Shown piece by piece: positions 1-9,928 of a DNA stretch of 64,000 bases (position 1 is its first letter; every line of letters begins with the position of its first letter). Both the position numbers and the translations under genes were made by a program. Origin of the DNA: Carboxylicivirga sediminis (lineage in GTDB: Bacteria > Bacteroidota > Bacteroidia > Bacteroidales > Marinilabiliaceae); contig NZ_JAGTAR010000009.1 of the NCBI RefSeq assembly GCF_018156225.1, forward strand, positions 1-64,000. Reading direction: 5' to 3'. The notes under the pieces were generated by a model. That model was not told the origin of the DNA and did no database searches. It saw nothing but the letters and a program-made list of their open reading frames with translations.

Positions 1-61
1 TACTAAACATCAAGCATCTAACCAAATAATCAAGGCAATAATCTATTGATTATGAATACAA

Positions 62-97
62 AAGAGGGCATCCGTTTTTTGGACACCCTCTTTTTAT
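62..97 (+). terminator. Rho-independent terminator
   Basis: An AGAGGG...CCCTCT hairpin is followed by a T-run. It presumably ends a + strand gene lying left of the window. Bases 98-374 show no convincing gene and probably hold the promoter of the next gene. Confidence 0.7.
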
Positions 98-374
98 TGC
101 CTTTTACCATATAATCGAGGAGCTGTCATATAACTAAAATATATAACAATACACATATGAAAATATATAAATAAAACAATATATTTGTCGTTCAAATTCG
201 AAAATATAACTAAGACAACTATGCAGGCAGTATTTATCCAAAAACTTCAATCCCTAGCACATTCGTTTCATCCTGTAAAAACTGAAGCTCATACTATTTT
301 AATTCTGAAACCCTTTTCAAGGCCTTAGTTTTGTTTCGATAGTCATCAATTAAGAATGCCCTAGCTAAAAATTA

Positions 375-1184
375 ATGAAAACGTCAAGACCTTTTGTATT
401 CTTTACCGCTATTCTGGTTAGTTTAATAACTTCCTCATGCGAAGAGGTGATAGAGTACAGCCCATATCAGAACATTGTTCCTAAAAAGTGGAAGAATCAG
501 AACATAAGTAATTACAACGCATTACTGCCCGCTGCTAATGAGGAGTTTGAACCATTTAAAGTGGCGTTGATTGCCGATACGCATACCTACTACGATGAAT
601 TTGAGAAGCAGGTGAAGTTTATCAATTCCTTGGCCGATATCGATTTTGTGATCCACCTGGGAGATGTCACCCTGAGTGCCAACAGCCGCGAGTTTGAATG
701 GTACAGCGATATTATGAATAAGCTGAATGTGCCTGTTATAACCATTATCGGCAATCATGATTGTTTGGGTAATGGTTATAGTATCTACACCGACATGTTT
801 GGGGATTCCAACTTTTATTTTGAATACCGTGATGTTAAGTTTGTTATTTTTGATGATATCATCTGGGAGAAGCATATAGCCGACCCTGATTTTACATGGT
901 TTAACAATGCTCTAAACAACGATGGGCGATATAAGCATGTTATTCCATTTGCTCATATTGCTCCCTGGGACGACCAGTTTTCAATGGGGAATGAGTTGTA
1001 TTACAATTATATTCTTGAAGAAAACCACATCTCGTTGTCGGTGCATGGGCATGATCATCACTATAAGTGGAAACAGCCCTATGGCGAGGTGAATTATATG
1101 ACGGTACCATCTCCCGATAAGCAGGAGTTAATCATTCTTGATATCCAAGCTGAAGATGTGATGGTGGAACGCTTATATTATTAA
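375..1184 (+). CDS. Lipoprotein calcineurin-like metallophosphoesterase
   Basis: A 269-aa phosphoesterase. A signal peptide ends in a lipobox (LITSSC, Cys22), so the protein should be lipid-anchored in the envelope. The full metallophosphoesterase motif series is present: ADTH (about 68-70), LGDV (95-98), GNHD (126-129), FAH near 192 and GHDHH near 225. These residues normally bind a di-metal centre that hydrolyses phosphoester bonds; the substrate cannot be told from sequence. It starts a + strand set, and the next gene begins 6 bases after its stop. This is a host chromosomal gene. Confidence 0.88.
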   Translation: MKTSRPFVFFTAILVSLITSSCEEVIEYSPYQNIVPKKWKNQNISNYNALLPAANEEFEPFKVALIADTHTYYDEFEKQVKFINSLADIDFVIHLGDVTLSANSREFEWYSDIMNKLNVPVITIIGNHDCLGNGYSIYTDMFGDSNFYFEYRDVKFVIFDDIIWEKHIADPDFTWFNNALNNDGRYKHVIPFAHIAPWDDQFSMGNELYYNYILEENHISLSVHGHDHHYKWKQPYGEVNYMTVPSPDKQELIILDIQAEDVMVERLYY

Positions 1185-1190
1185 AGAGAT

Positions 1191-1886
1191 ATGGGAACTT
1201 TCTTGAAAGACGTTGCAGATCGTACAATGCTGATTGGTATGTTGTTGCTCCATGCTTTTTTTGCTGAATCGCAAGAGCAACTTAATAAGGTATTAAGACA
1301 GGGAGAAGTCGATACAACCTCAACTGTTGAGACATACATCGTAAAACCAACTGATGATGAGATAAGTGTTAAGAATGGTCGCAAGTGGTATGTGCCATCT
1401 CAATACAAACTACAATATGCAGGTAGCATTGGTTTTATGTCGGCAGGCTTTGGTTATGAAGTTACACCAACCTATCAGCCTGTGTTATTTGTAGGCTATC
1501 TGAGTGAGGATTTTGGAGGGAGTAAAAACCGTGTGTTAAGTATTTCGGTCAAAAACAGTTTTTACTTTACCAGGGAACCGCTCCTTAATTATTTTAATCC
1601 ATATGGCGGTTTATCAATTACTTGGGGTAATACCAATAATACCTTTCGTTCTTTACCTGATTATTACCCAGATGAATACTATTTTCAGAACAAGGTGCAC
1701 TTTGCTCCATTTGTGGGAGGTGAGTTATACTTCAAATTAAAGTACATTAACCCATTTGAGGGTGTGGGCGTGTATGCCGAACTATCGGCCTTTGATGCTT
1801 ATTTGCTGGAAGCTATACGAACCAAGTATGTGAAGCCTCACATGGCGTTGTCCCTGGCGTTGGGGGTAACGGTCTATATTAACTAA
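1191..1886 (+). CDS. Putative outer-membrane beta-barrel protein
   Basis: A 231-aa protein of no recognised family. The Met at residue 13 (base 1227) begins a much better signal peptide (hydrophobic run ending in HAFFAES), so the true start may be 1227. After it the chain shows alternating aromatic/hydrophobic strands rich in Gly, Tyr and Phe (for example GSIGFMSAGFGYEV) and ends in a hydrophobic aromatic-flanked strand, as in small outer-membrane barrels. It lies 6 bases after the phosphoesterase gene, so it is probably co-transcribed. Confidence 0.6.
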   Translation: MGTFLKDVADRTMLIGMLLLHAFFAESQEQLNKVLRQGEVDTTSTVETYIVKPTDDEISVKNGRKWYVPSQYKLQYAGSIGFMSAGFGYEVTPTYQPVLFVGYLSEDFGGSKNRVLSISVKNSFYFTREPLLNYFNPYGGLSITWGNTNNTFRSLPDYYPDEYYFQNKVHFAPFVGGELYFKLKYINPFEGVGVYAELSAFDAYLLEAIRTKYVKPHMALSLALGVTVYIN

Positions 1887-2045
1887 GTTGAGATTTTCAA
1901 CCATTTATAATAGGTTGATCGGTTTGTTTCATTGCTTAATCTGTTGGCCAAAAGTTAATCATGGTTAAAAAATAAGACATATTACCAAATCCATACCCAT
2001 ATCTTATTGAATGCAGCGGCTTTTTTCTATTTTTAAATCTTTCTA

Positions 2046-3341
2046 ATGCTTAACGATCAACTTATGAACCGGAAGTTTATATTAGTTTTTGCCCTGCTTG
2101 TGCTTGGTATCTTAGCAGGAAATTGGATTTATGGGAGTATCCTGGCAAAAAAAATAGAAGAGCGACTTGAAACCAGGGTAAAGGCACTAAAAAAGGATAT
2201 AGTCTTAGAGATTGAAAAAGTGCATGTGAATCCGCTTCTATCGAAACTTCAATTGAAAGGTTTGCAAGTGAGTACTGTTGAAGGGCACCAATTGGCAGCC
2301 GGTCAATCGGTTGTTCTGGATATGCCATATAAAGAAGCCATCAGGTTGCTCAATAGCAAGGAAATAGATGAACTGAAATCGCTAAAGCTGAAGGTGGAAG
2401 AACTTCAGCTTTATATTGCAGAAGCTGATGGGGAGCTGCTTATTGATAATTTGCTGATTGATTTTGACGGTGACTTAAATAGGGCAGATATTGAAGCTAT
2501 TCAAACGATCTTCCCTACCGAAAAGCAACGATTACGTATTCAGGCCAAAGGTGTTAAACTGGCACAAACGCCATGGATGGATGCACTGGGCTTCAGTAAA
2601 GAACAAAGCGCTAATATTAACCAATTTGAACAGCTGATTATTGATTGTCAACTACATCCCCAAAAATCACATGTGGAGCTAATTAAGTTTCAACTCAATT
2701 CTGATGTGCTTGATTGTCAGTCAAGTGGTCTGATTACTTATACGGGAGAAGGTTTAAGTGGAGCAAAGGCTGAAAAGGCGGAGACATCGTTTAAGTTATC
2801 GCTTAACGAAAAAGGACTGACTTGGGGAAATGCCGAGACAACTGGTAAATTCACATTAGATAAGTTAACTGTTGAAACCAATGCGCTTGTCTTATACAAG
2901 GATAATGTACCGTCGGTTGAATCGCAGAAAAGCAACATCTTGCTCGAAAACCTAACGTTGGAATATGCTGGAGAAAAACGGGCACAGCTCGAAGCTCAAA
3001 CAGCCTTGCTGGGTTTGAAAATGGATAAAATTATCGTGTCAAAGCTAGCTTTTAGCTCCGAATTAGCTGAAGATTGGCTCACTATTACCGATTCTGAACT
3101 GCAGTCAACGTTCATGGATATTGATCTCAACGCAAAAGTGCACATTTCGTCTCAAGCACCAGGTGCATCGCAAATTGAATCAGCAACGCTGGTTGTAAGT
3201 AATCTGGCTCCTGGCATCCAGAATGGGATTGCCACTTTTGAACTAATGACCATGCAATCATTGCCACGTAATGGTGATGCTATTGTATTGGAGATGACCG
3301 GCCCTATATCACGTCCTGTAATAAAAGGCCTCAGGTACTAA
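2046..3341 (+). CDS. Membrane-anchored periplasmic protein, AsmA/DUF748-like (weak)
   Basis: A 431-aa protein with one N-terminal membrane segment (about residues 10-30) and a long, soluble, beta-rich remainder. The phrase LEIEKVHVNPLLSKLQLKGL resembles the repeats of AsmA-like or DUF748 envelope proteins, which bridge or regulate outer-membrane lipid transport. This is a fold-level guess. The start could also be Met8 (2067). The stop lies 5 bases before the patatin gene, which suggests an operon with a lipid-active partner. Confidence 0.55.
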   Translation: MLNDQLMNRKFILVFALLVLGILAGNWIYGSILAKKIEERLETRVKALKKDIVLEIEKVHVNPLLSKLQLKGLQVSTVEGHQLAAGQSVVLDMPYKEAIRLLNSKEIDELKSLKLKVEELQLYIAEADGELLIDNLLIDFDGDLNRADIEAIQTIFPTEKQRLRIQAKGVKLAQTPWMDALGFSKEQSANINQFEQLIIDCQLHPQKSHVELIKFQLNSDVLDCQSSGLITYTGEGLSGAKAEKAETSFKLSLNEKGLTWGNAETTGKFTLDKLTVETNALVLYKDNVPSVESQKSNILLENLTLEYAGEKRAQLEAQTALLGLKMDKIIVSKLAFSSELAEDWLTITDSELQSTFMDIDLNAKVHISSQAPGASQIESATLVVSNLAPGIQNGIATFELMTMQSLPRNGDAIVLEMTGPISRPVIKGLRY

Positions 3342-3346
3342 TGTAA

Positions 3347-4210
3347 ATGACTAATCTAAGTAAAACGGCATTGGTGCTAGAAGGTGGCGGATTCAGGGGC
3401 ATGTATACCTCCGGTGTGCTGGATGCCTTATTGACGAAGCGACTTGAATTTCCGTATGTAATTGGTGTATCAGCTGGGGCCGCCTATGGTATTTCTTATG
3501 TGTCCAAGCAATTTGGGCGTAATAAGGAGGTGAATCTTAAATATACGGCCGATCCTCGCTACATGAGTTGGGGTAATCTACTCAAAAAGGGCAACCTGTT
3601 TGATTGGGATTTTGTGTATGGTGAGGTGCCGAACAGATTGGTGCCTTTTGATTACACTACCTTTTTTAATACATCCACCGAGTTTATGGTGGGCGTTACT
3701 AACGTATTGAGTGGCAAAGCAGAGTATTTATCGACAAAAAGAATGAATCGTCAGCAGCTGTTGGCTGCTATTACTGCCTCATCGAGTCTGCCTTTTGTGT
3801 CAAAGATAGCCCGGCTTAATGGGCAATCATATATGGATGGCGGGTTGGCTGATTCCATCCCTATTGCACGGGCTCTTAACGATGGCAATGAACGTGCCGT
3901 AGTGGTGCTCACCCGCGATACTGATTATCGTAAGCATGCGCCAAAGGGGCAGTGGTTGATGAGAATGGCTTATCGAAAGTATCCAAATCTTGTAAAGGCT
4001 ATCTTATCAAGAGCTGAGCGGTATAACCACACCCTTGATGAGCTGGCGCTGCTTGAGAAAGAAGGCCGTGTGTTTATCATCCGACCACAGGAGCCAATGC
4101 CCGTGTCACGCATAGAAAATAACCCGAAAAAGCTGGATGCACTCTATCAGGTAGGGTATGAATATATGCTTGAGCAGTTTGATGCCCTGCAACAATGGCT
4201 TAAGTGTTAG
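3347..4210 (+). CDS. Patatin-like phospholipase family protein
   Basis: A 287-aa cytoplasmic patatin of the bacterial YjjU-like type. It has the oxyanion glycine loop (GGGFRGMYTSG, 14-24), the nucleophile elbow GVSAG (about 42-46, catalytic Ser) and the DGG dyad motif (YMDGGLADS, Asp near 165). The family hydrolyses acyl esters of phospholipids; the true substrate is unknown. Length is complete for the subfamily. It is tightly coupled to the upstream AsmA-like gene. Confidence 0.9.
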   Translation: MTNLSKTALVLEGGGFRGMYTSGVLDALLTKRLEFPYVIGVSAGAAYGISYVSKQFGRNKEVNLKYTADPRYMSWGNLLKKGNLFDWDFVYGEVPNRLVPFDYTTFFNTSTEFMVGVTNVLSGKAEYLSTKRMNRQQLLAAITASSSLPFVSKIARLNGQSYMDGGLADSIPIARALNDGNERAVVVLTRDTDYRKHAPKGQWLMRMAYRKYPNLVKAILSRAERYNHTLDELALLEKEGRVFIIRPQEPMPVSRIENNPKKLDALYQVGYEYMLEQFDALQQWLKC

Positions 4211-4262
4211 ACTTTAAGGGGTTTTCTCACTATCTTTTTACTCAATCTTTAAATATTGAGCT

Positions 4263-4679
4263 ATGAGTAAGAAGGTAACAGGAGTTGGGGGCATTTTTTT
4301 CAAATGTAAAAGTCCGGCAGAAATGCGGGCATGGTATAGCCAAAATCTGGGCTTAGCCACCAACGAATATGGTTCACTATTCGAATTCAGGGAAGTGGAT
4401 AATCCAGATAAGAAAGCTTATTTGCAATGGAGTCCCATGGAGGAGGACACCAACTACTTTGAACCTTCAGTTAAGCCTTTTATGGTCAATTTCAGAGTGG
4501 AAAACATTGAAGCTTTGGTGGAAGAGCTAAAGCAAGTTGGCGTGACGATTTGCGATGAGATTGAGACCTACGATTATGGCAAGTTTGTGCATATTCTTGA
4601 TCCGGAGAATAATAAAATTGAATTATGGGAGCCTGTTGATGAGGTGTTTACGCAGACGAATGAAGGGGAAACATCGTAA
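4263..4679 (+). CDS. VOC (glyoxalase/bleomycin-resistance) family protein
   Basis: A 138-aa vicinal-oxygen-chelate protein with one pair of beta-alpha-beta-beta-beta modules. The opening (GIFFKCKSPAEMRAWYSQNL) and the closing DPENNKIELWEP are typical, the latter carrying the C-terminal metal-ligand Glu. The reaction cannot be assigned, because VOC proteins include isomerases, dioxygenases and antibiotic-binding proteins. It is the last gene of the + strand host group, 52 bases after the patatin. Confidence 0.85.
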   Translation: MSKKVTGVGGIFFKCKSPAEMRAWYSQNLGLATNEYGSLFEFREVDNPDKKAYLQWSPMEEDTNYFEPSVKPFMVNFRVENIEALVEELKQVGVTICDEIETYDYGKFVHILDPENNKIELWEPVDEVFTQTNEGETS

Positions 4680-4802
4680 AGGGTTTCGAGTTGCCTGTGT
4701 TGAGTTTCGAGTTGGCGTGTTAATTTGATAATCAAGGATAGCTGTCAATTTCCTTTCTTCCACTCTTCAACTTTCAAACTATCTGGCAACTCCACAAAAG
4801 AA

Positions 4803-6089
4803 TTACATTGGCTCGGTGCCTAAAGGACCGCGGGTGAGCTCAATAATGGTAATCTCTGGTGGCATACCAACACGTGCAGGCATTCCCAGATAGCCTAATC
4901 CGCGATTGACATAGAGATATTGACTGCCTTCGTTATATAAACCGGCCCAACGGCGGAATTTGTATTTAGCCGGGCTCCACTGAAAATTTTTAAACTCAAT
5001 GCCGAACTGCATACCGTGCGTGTGGCCAGCCAGTGTCAGGTCGTAATCGTAGTCTTTTTTTACTTCGGCATCCCAATGGTCCGGGTCGTGTGAAAGTAGC
5101 AGCTTAAACGGAATATCCTCCACACCTTTCGAGGCTTTCTTTAAATCGCCATATTGCGGAAACGGTGGGTGGCCCCAGTTTTCAACACCGGTAATGACTA
5201 TTTTATCGCCATTGCTTTCGAGTACTTGCGATTGGTTATTGAGCAGGTTGAAGCCCAAGCGCATATGCGAGCCTTTAATCTTATTCAGGTTGTCTGTTTT
5301 ATCCTGTGGTGACGGCCACTTAGAATAGTCGCCATAATCGTGGTTACCCAGTATCGAGAATTTACCTATACGGGCTTGTAGCTTCGAAAATACCTTCTCC
5401 CAACCAATGGTTTCTTCGTAAAAATTATTGACCAGGTCGCCAGTGAAACATACCAAATCGGGATGCTCATCATTGATTAAGCGCACGGCTTCCTCCATCT
5501 CTTTATAGTTGGCATTCAAACTACCTAAGTGCAAGTCCGATATCTGTACAATCTTTAATCCGTCAAATGCTTCAGGCAGGTTGGGGAATGATAGTTTTGT
5601 ATAGCGTTTGTTAAAAGCGAAGCGTCCTTTCATGACTCCAAACATAAGAGATATGAAGGGGGCTGAAGCCATAAAAATTCCCACCTGGCTTAAGAATTTC
5701 TTACGTGATATAGTGGGATAACGTCCGTCATTCATCTTCTTGATCTTACCATCGCTGGAGAATTTACTTTTTACCCTGATGGCGCTATGTGTAAGCTTAT
5801 AGCCCAGGTAGTAAAAAAGTTTAGGCAGATAGATGGATAGATAGGCCACCAGCAACCATTGGAAAGTTACATACAGTTGCGGGCTATCAACCGTTTTGAT
5901 TGTAGCAAAGATGCCTGAGAATGATAATATGAAAACGGTTGGCACACTGTAAAACCAGAATGTGCCTAATGGAAATGCAAAATGACCAATCTGTTTCTCG
6001 TCATCTTTGTGTACCAAACGATGAAGTAAAAAGTCTATTAGAACAGTAAAAATGATAAACCCCACATACGCTTCCAAACTGTATCTCAT
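4803..6089 (-). CDS. Membrane metallophosphoesterase (YkuE/YaeI-like)
   Basis: A 428-aa protein. The N-terminal 150 residues hold about four hydrophobic segments (about 5-24, 44-63, 74-97, 133-151). The last is preceded by SRKKF, a weak twin-arginine-like context. The C-terminal domain has all phosphoesterase motifs: SDLHLG (about 184), TGDLVNN, GNHDYGDY, LLSHDP and GHTHG (about 356). Relatives hydrolyse lipid or nucleotide phosphoesters at the membrane. It is convergent with the VOC gene. The 171 bases upstream hold its promoter region, with nothing else recognisable. Confidence 0.85.
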   Translation of the reverse strand: MRYSLEAYVGFIIFTVLIDFLLHRLVHKDDEKQIGHFAFPLGTFWFYSVPTVFILSFSGIFATIKTVDSPQLYVTFQWLLVAYLSIYLPKLFYYLGYKLTHSAIRVKSKFSSDGKIKKMNDGRYPTISRKKFLSQVGIFMASAPFISLMFGVMKGRFAFNKRYTKLSFPNLPEAFDGLKIVQISDLHLGSLNANYKEMEEAVRLINDEHPDLVCFTGDLVNNFYEETIGWEKVFSKLQARIGKFSILGNHDYGDYSKWPSPQDKTDNLNKIKGSHMRLGFNLLNNQSQVLESNGDKIVITGVENWGHPPFPQYGDLKKASKGVEDIPFKLLLSHDPDHWDAEVKKDYDYDLTLAGHTHGMQFGIEFKNFQWSPAKYKFRRWAGLYNEGSQYLYVNRGLGYLGMPARVGMPPEITIIELTRGPLGTEPM

Positions 6090-6261
6090 CTGTCAACTAT
6101 TCGTTACTAATCAGATTAATTCTCCTGGTCCCGGTGTTTTGTTACGCAAGAATATATTAAAGGTTTGATATATCAACTGTTTATAAACAAATTTTAAGTT
6201 TTTTTATAGGCTTTATTAGCTTGTAAATAGCTCTGTAGTAAGTGACTGTGTGTTGTTATTT

Positions 6262-9261
6262 TCACCTGTTAGCTTGCTTACCTACCACTAATCCCGACAA
6301 GCCCATGGATAATAGAAATTCGTGATGGTTATTACTTGTGTCGGGTAGGCGGGCATAACGGTAGCCTACAGTGATAGGAAACACAAAACGGAAGGGATGT
6401 AACTCGCCCCGTATCTCGGTTCCAAAAGAGCTGACAGATGCAGTCTGTGTTATCCATTGGTTGGTTTCAGTCAACTGTAAGTGTTGTGTAGCTTGTGCAT
6501 AGTCATAAAACAGGTTGGTGGTGATACGCTTCAGGTATAGTACCCCTGGTATATTAAAATCGGGGTTGAGCACCGGCATCATATAATCGCCCTTGAAAGA
6601 GTAGAGCTCATCGTTGTAGAATCGGTCTACGCCACGGGGGAAGTTGAGGTAGTCGCTGTACAGCCGATAGCTATTATAATTGCCCATTTGCCCGTTGGTA
6701 TCACCTTTTGTTTTCTTTTGCCACCCATTGTCGATGCGGATGGCATGGTGACGTCCTATACCCGGAAAATATAAGCGTGTATGCAAACCTAAAATACTTC
6801 CGTAGTTCCAACCATCCATTGGTGTATGTCTATAATTTAACTCAATAACTTGCCCCCAGCGGGTAGCCACATCACGTTGAGTTGTCCGTAATAGGTTATA
6901 GGCAAACAGGCTGTAATCAACCGATTTAATATCAATGCCTAAGTAGTTGCGTTGTTCGGTATAATCAACCACATATTTGCCGTCTTCTATCACAGGTTCG
7001 CCATTATCATCCAATTCCAGGTAGTAGCGCGTGTAATTAAAATCAGCCGAATATTGGTACGACATTCCAAGCGATGGTTCAACACGTCTTAGGTATTTAC
7101 CTCTTGTGAAGTTAAGGGGCAGCTTCATCTCCAAGTCAATAAGGGAATGATTGGGTTTGGCATCAAAGCTATTGATGTAGTATTCAATATCATTGAGATA
7201 CATCCCTTCAATGGCTTCATTACCCAGCCGGATATCGAGCTCAAACACCGGCCACCATTCCTGGTAAGAGAGGTTAAACCTGAATTTCTCTCGTGAAAAC
7301 AGCTTATCGGCATTGTAGCCAAAGGAGGTTAAAGTGGTTCCCAACAGGTTTTGTGACAGGATGCTGGCACCTGTTGATAGTTCAGCATCATTCACATTCA
7401 TATATAATGGTGCCCAGCTGTGGAAATTAAATAGGTTCCATTTAGAGTATTTCTTAGATGCATATTCATTTGTGTTAAGCGAGTCGAGCTGCGGCATGCC
7501 CTTCTCATCCTTCTGCAACTTATTGATATAGGGTTCAACCGGTAGTTGTTGAGCTATTTCGCTGCTTGGCTGCAGTTGCTTGAGTGGTGCCGAAGCAATC
7601 AGGTAACCATCCGATGTATAATCCTGGAAGTAGATGTTATTATCACTATCCATAGTTGCATAGGCAGCACCAAATTTCGATTCAGTGAGTTTTTCGAGGT
7701 TTTCGCCATTGATTCCAATACGGTAGATGTTTTCAATGCCATTATATGAGCCACTGAAATAGATGTGCTGGCCTTTCCATTTAGGAAACCTTATCTCAGT
7801 ATAAGCAGGTTGGGTGATGTCGGTCCATTGCTCATTTTCGAGCGATAGTATGGTTAGCTTCTTACCGGATGGATTAATCATGGCCATCACCAGTTGATCG
7901 CCAGTCTCATTCCAGTCTGGTGTTAGGGGATAGGCATTATCCGGAATCTTAATTTCCCTAATAATATTGCCAGTTTTTGTTTCTAGCAGATGAAGGCTGT
8001 ATTCATTGCTATACGAAGTATGAACCACGGCAATGATGCTGGCATCGGGTGATAATGCTGGTGCCTTGTAGCGCGATTGAGAGGTGATTTTGGTTTGTTT
8101 ATTGGTGCTTAAATCCAGGGTGCGAATGACGGTAAAATACTGATTGTTCCACCGTGGATGCTGCTCCAGCTCGGTCCAGGCCAGGACGCCATTGGCATAC
8201 GAGAATGGTTCCCTTTCCCGGTTGCCTGTTATCAGCAGTTTCTCCTCTTCGCCTGTTTCAATATTAATTTTGGCAAAGTGATTTAACTCGCCGGGTCCAT
8301 TGATTTCGGCCAGCAAGTGCATACTGCCAATGGGAGTGGGGTAGCGGTAGTTTTTGTAGCGCGTATCCCTTTTGCTAATATACCGAACTGGTGAGTAGTT
8401 AATGCTATCAAACTGCTGCTGCCAATTGTATTGCCAATCACTAAATACTTCATCGTAAAGGGGGACTTTGTGTTTGCCAGTCACTGATTTGATCCCCCGA
8501 TTAAATGGCGTTACCGACCAGCTTTTGCGTCCGGCTTCATCCAATGCCCGTTCCCATACATCGGCACCGTACTTATGGCGTGCACCGGCTGTTAACAGAT
8601 AGCCCATGTTGTAGTGATTGGGCACATAGTTTTTATAGGAACCAAAATAAGCTTTGTCGTAATGGTATATCTCTTTCTCAAGCAACTGCGCTCGCAACTC
8701 CTGCTCGAATGAAGGACGACGCCCCCGGCCCGATTGCGAAAGGGTAGTTTCAGTAAGCGTTGCATCACCTTCTAAAAACCATAGCGGCGCATATAAGCCA
8801 AGTACTGCACCAATGGCTTGCTGGCCAAAGGGGATGGTCAAAGCCTTGGTAAAGCCTTTGTTCAGTTTATCGATTTGCACCACGTGCCTGAATTCATGAA
8901 TTGCCAGTTGAGTCAGCCAGTCCTGGGCAATCATATCCTGATGAGGGGTTGAGTAAATTTCGATGCGTTTGGGGGCCCAGGATACGAAGCCATTGGAGTA
9001 GGCCGAACGCGAGTGAATCAGCACATCAATTGGTTTGGGTGTATGATCTAAAGTATAACCACCGTAGGTATATAGCGAGTCCATGATGGCAATAAAGCGC
9101 TTGGCTTCTTGCTCAAACTCCTCTGGGTAAACAACTCTGAATGATTCGGAGCGCAGCTGTCGCCATTTGACATTGGCCGGGTCAGCCCCCGAACTATAAT
9201 ACTGGGCTTTGATATTAGTGGCAAAAAGTAAGAGTATAAGGAATGAAAATATATGACGCAT
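6262..9261 (-). CDS. Surface zincin-propeller-barrel protein
   Basis: A 999-aa exported protein with a signal peptide ending near KAQ (residue 20). Domain 1 (20-280) is a gluzincin-like peptidase region with H122-E123-F-R-H126 and a downstream glutamate in WFLEGDA (E164). Domain 2 (about 310-590) has TolB/DPP-like propeller repeats. Domain 3 (about 650-999) looks like an outer-membrane barrel ending in a short hydrophobic strand. The order peptidase, propeller, barrel recurs in Bacteroidota surface proteins; function is unknown. Intact and monocistronic, it is the last clear host gene before the prophage. Confidence 0.75.
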   Translation of the reverse strand: MRHIFSFLILLLFATNIKAQYYSSGADPANVKWRQLRSESFRVVYPEEFEQEAKRFIAIMDSLYTYGGYTLDHTPKPIDVLIHSRSAYSNGFVSWAPKRIEIYSTPHQDMIAQDWLTQLAIHEFRHVVQIDKLNKGFTKALTIPFGQQAIGAVLGLYAPLWFLEGDATLTETTLSQSGRGRRPSFEQELRAQLLEKEIYHYDKAYFGSYKNYVPNHYNMGYLLTAGARHKYGADVWERALDEAGRKSWSVTPFNRGIKSVTGKHKVPLYDEVFSDWQYNWQQQFDSINYSPVRYISKRDTRYKNYRYPTPIGSMHLLAEINGPGELNHFAKINIETGEEEKLLITGNREREPFSYANGVLAWTELEQHPRWNNQYFTVIRTLDLSTNKQTKITSQSRYKAPALSPDASIIAVVHTSYSNEYSLHLLETKTGNIIREIKIPDNAYPLTPDWNETGDQLVMAMINPSGKKLTILSLENEQWTDITQPAYTEIRFPKWKGQHIYFSGSYNGIENIYRIGINGENLEKLTESKFGAAYATMDSDNNIYFQDYTSDGYLIASAPLKQLQPSSEIAQQLPVEPYINKLQKDEKGMPQLDSLNTNEYASKKYSKWNLFNFHSWAPLYMNVNDAELSTGASILSQNLLGTTLTSFGYNADKLFSREKFRFNLSYQEWWPVFELDIRLGNEAIEGMYLNDIEYYINSFDAKPNHSLIDLEMKLPLNFTRGKYLRRVEPSLGMSYQYSADFNYTRYYLELDDNGEPVIEDGKYVVDYTEQRNYLGIDIKSVDYSLFAYNLLRTTQRDVATRWGQVIELNYRHTPMDGWNYGSILGLHTRLYFPGIGRHHAIRIDNGWQKKTKGDTNGQMGNYNSYRLYSDYLNFPRGVDRFYNDELYSFKGDYMMPVLNPDFNIPGVLYLKRITTNLFYDYAQATQHLQLTETNQWITQTASVSSFGTEIRGELHPFRFVFPITVGYRYARLPDTSNNHHEFLLSMGLSGLVVGKQANR

Positions 9262-9436
9262 GTTAGATTCTTTGTGTATAAAAGTAAGAAGAAAATCTGT
9301 AGGGCTTTTCTATATTGAATATCAATCTTTAATTAACGACAATTTTATCTATTTAGAATGAAGATAAATTGCTTTAATTAATCCTATCTGCCTTTACTTC
9401 ATTGCATTGATGTCGTAATTTGCTTGTACCTAAACT

Positions 9437-9446
9437 AAAAGGAGGT
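9437..9446 (+). promoter_or_regulatory. Strong Shine-Dalgarno site (atypical for this phylum)
   Basis: AAAAGGAGGT lies five bases before the ATG of the next gene. Bacteroidota rarely use Shine-Dalgarno sites, so a near-perfect one stands out and supports the start at 9452. Confidence 0.6.
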
Positions 9447-9451
9447 TTACC

Positions 9452-9778
9452 ATGTCACAAGTCAGTTTCACATTCACCGCTATGTTAGACGAAGATGAAT
9501 TTATTCGTATTGATGAGCATTTGTACACAACGCGCAGTTCTTTGCAACGGGAAGAACCCAAAATTCACATGATTGACACTTGCTGCCTGAAAATAATGAA
9601 GGAGTTTGAAGGGCAGCTTGATCAGCCAATGGTTGAGGAATGGTTGTTATTAACAAAAGCATTGGATCAATCCTGTAGCTTTGAAAGCCAGTGGGATGAC
9701 AAGAAGATTTTACAAGAACTAATTGCAGGTGCCGAGCATCCGGTTTCGTGGTATGCAAAGCATTGCAGACTTAGTTGA
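9452..9778 (+). CDS. Hypothetical protein at the host/prophage junction
   Basis: A 108-aa soluble protein, not recognised. It is acidic, with a CC pair and no membrane segment. A near-perfect Shine-Dalgarno site precedes the ATG and a hairpin terminator follows the stop, so it is a self-contained transcription unit. It lies between the last host gene and the prophage lysis genes, on the opposite strand to both. It may be host or a prophage-edge moron; sequence alone does not decide. Confidence 0.6.
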   Translation: MSQVSFTFTAMLDEDEFIRIDEHLYTTRSSLQREEPKIHMIDTCCLKIMKEFEGQLDQPMVEEWLLLTKALDQSCSFESQWDDKKILQELIAGAEHPVSWYAKHCRLS

Positions 9779-9795
9779 GGTTAACTTTTCATGGA

Positions 9796-9832
9796 CGGTT
9801 ACAGCGGCTTATTTAAGTCGCTGTTTTTAATT
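9796..9832 (+). terminator. Terminator of the 9452 gene
   Basis: ACAGCGGC and GTCGCTGT form an 8-bp stem (one mismatch) around TTATTTAA, followed by TTTTTAA. It lies shortly after the stop at 9778. Confidence 0.7.
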
Positions 9833-9870
9833 GCCTTGAGAGGGGTTGGATGTTGGTTGTTGCACATTAT

Positions 9871-9890
9871 TTTCACACTTTCATGTGAAA
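9871..9890. repeat. Inverted repeat TTTCACA/TGTGAAA
   Basis: Seven-base arms around CTTTCA. A second inverted repeat (TATTTGT...ACAAATA) follows at 9909-9928. They lie at the probable left edge of the prophage. They could be binding sites for an excision or regulatory protein; no function is shown. Confidence 0.4.
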
Positions 9891-9928
9891 TTCGTGAATA
9901 TTTGTTCGTATTTGTGCAAATACAAATA

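Noticed and set aside
2024-2042. TTTTCTATTTTTAAA before the host gene at 2046
   Set aside because: Single host occurrence on the + strand in AT-rich DNA; not evidence that the element is used by the host.
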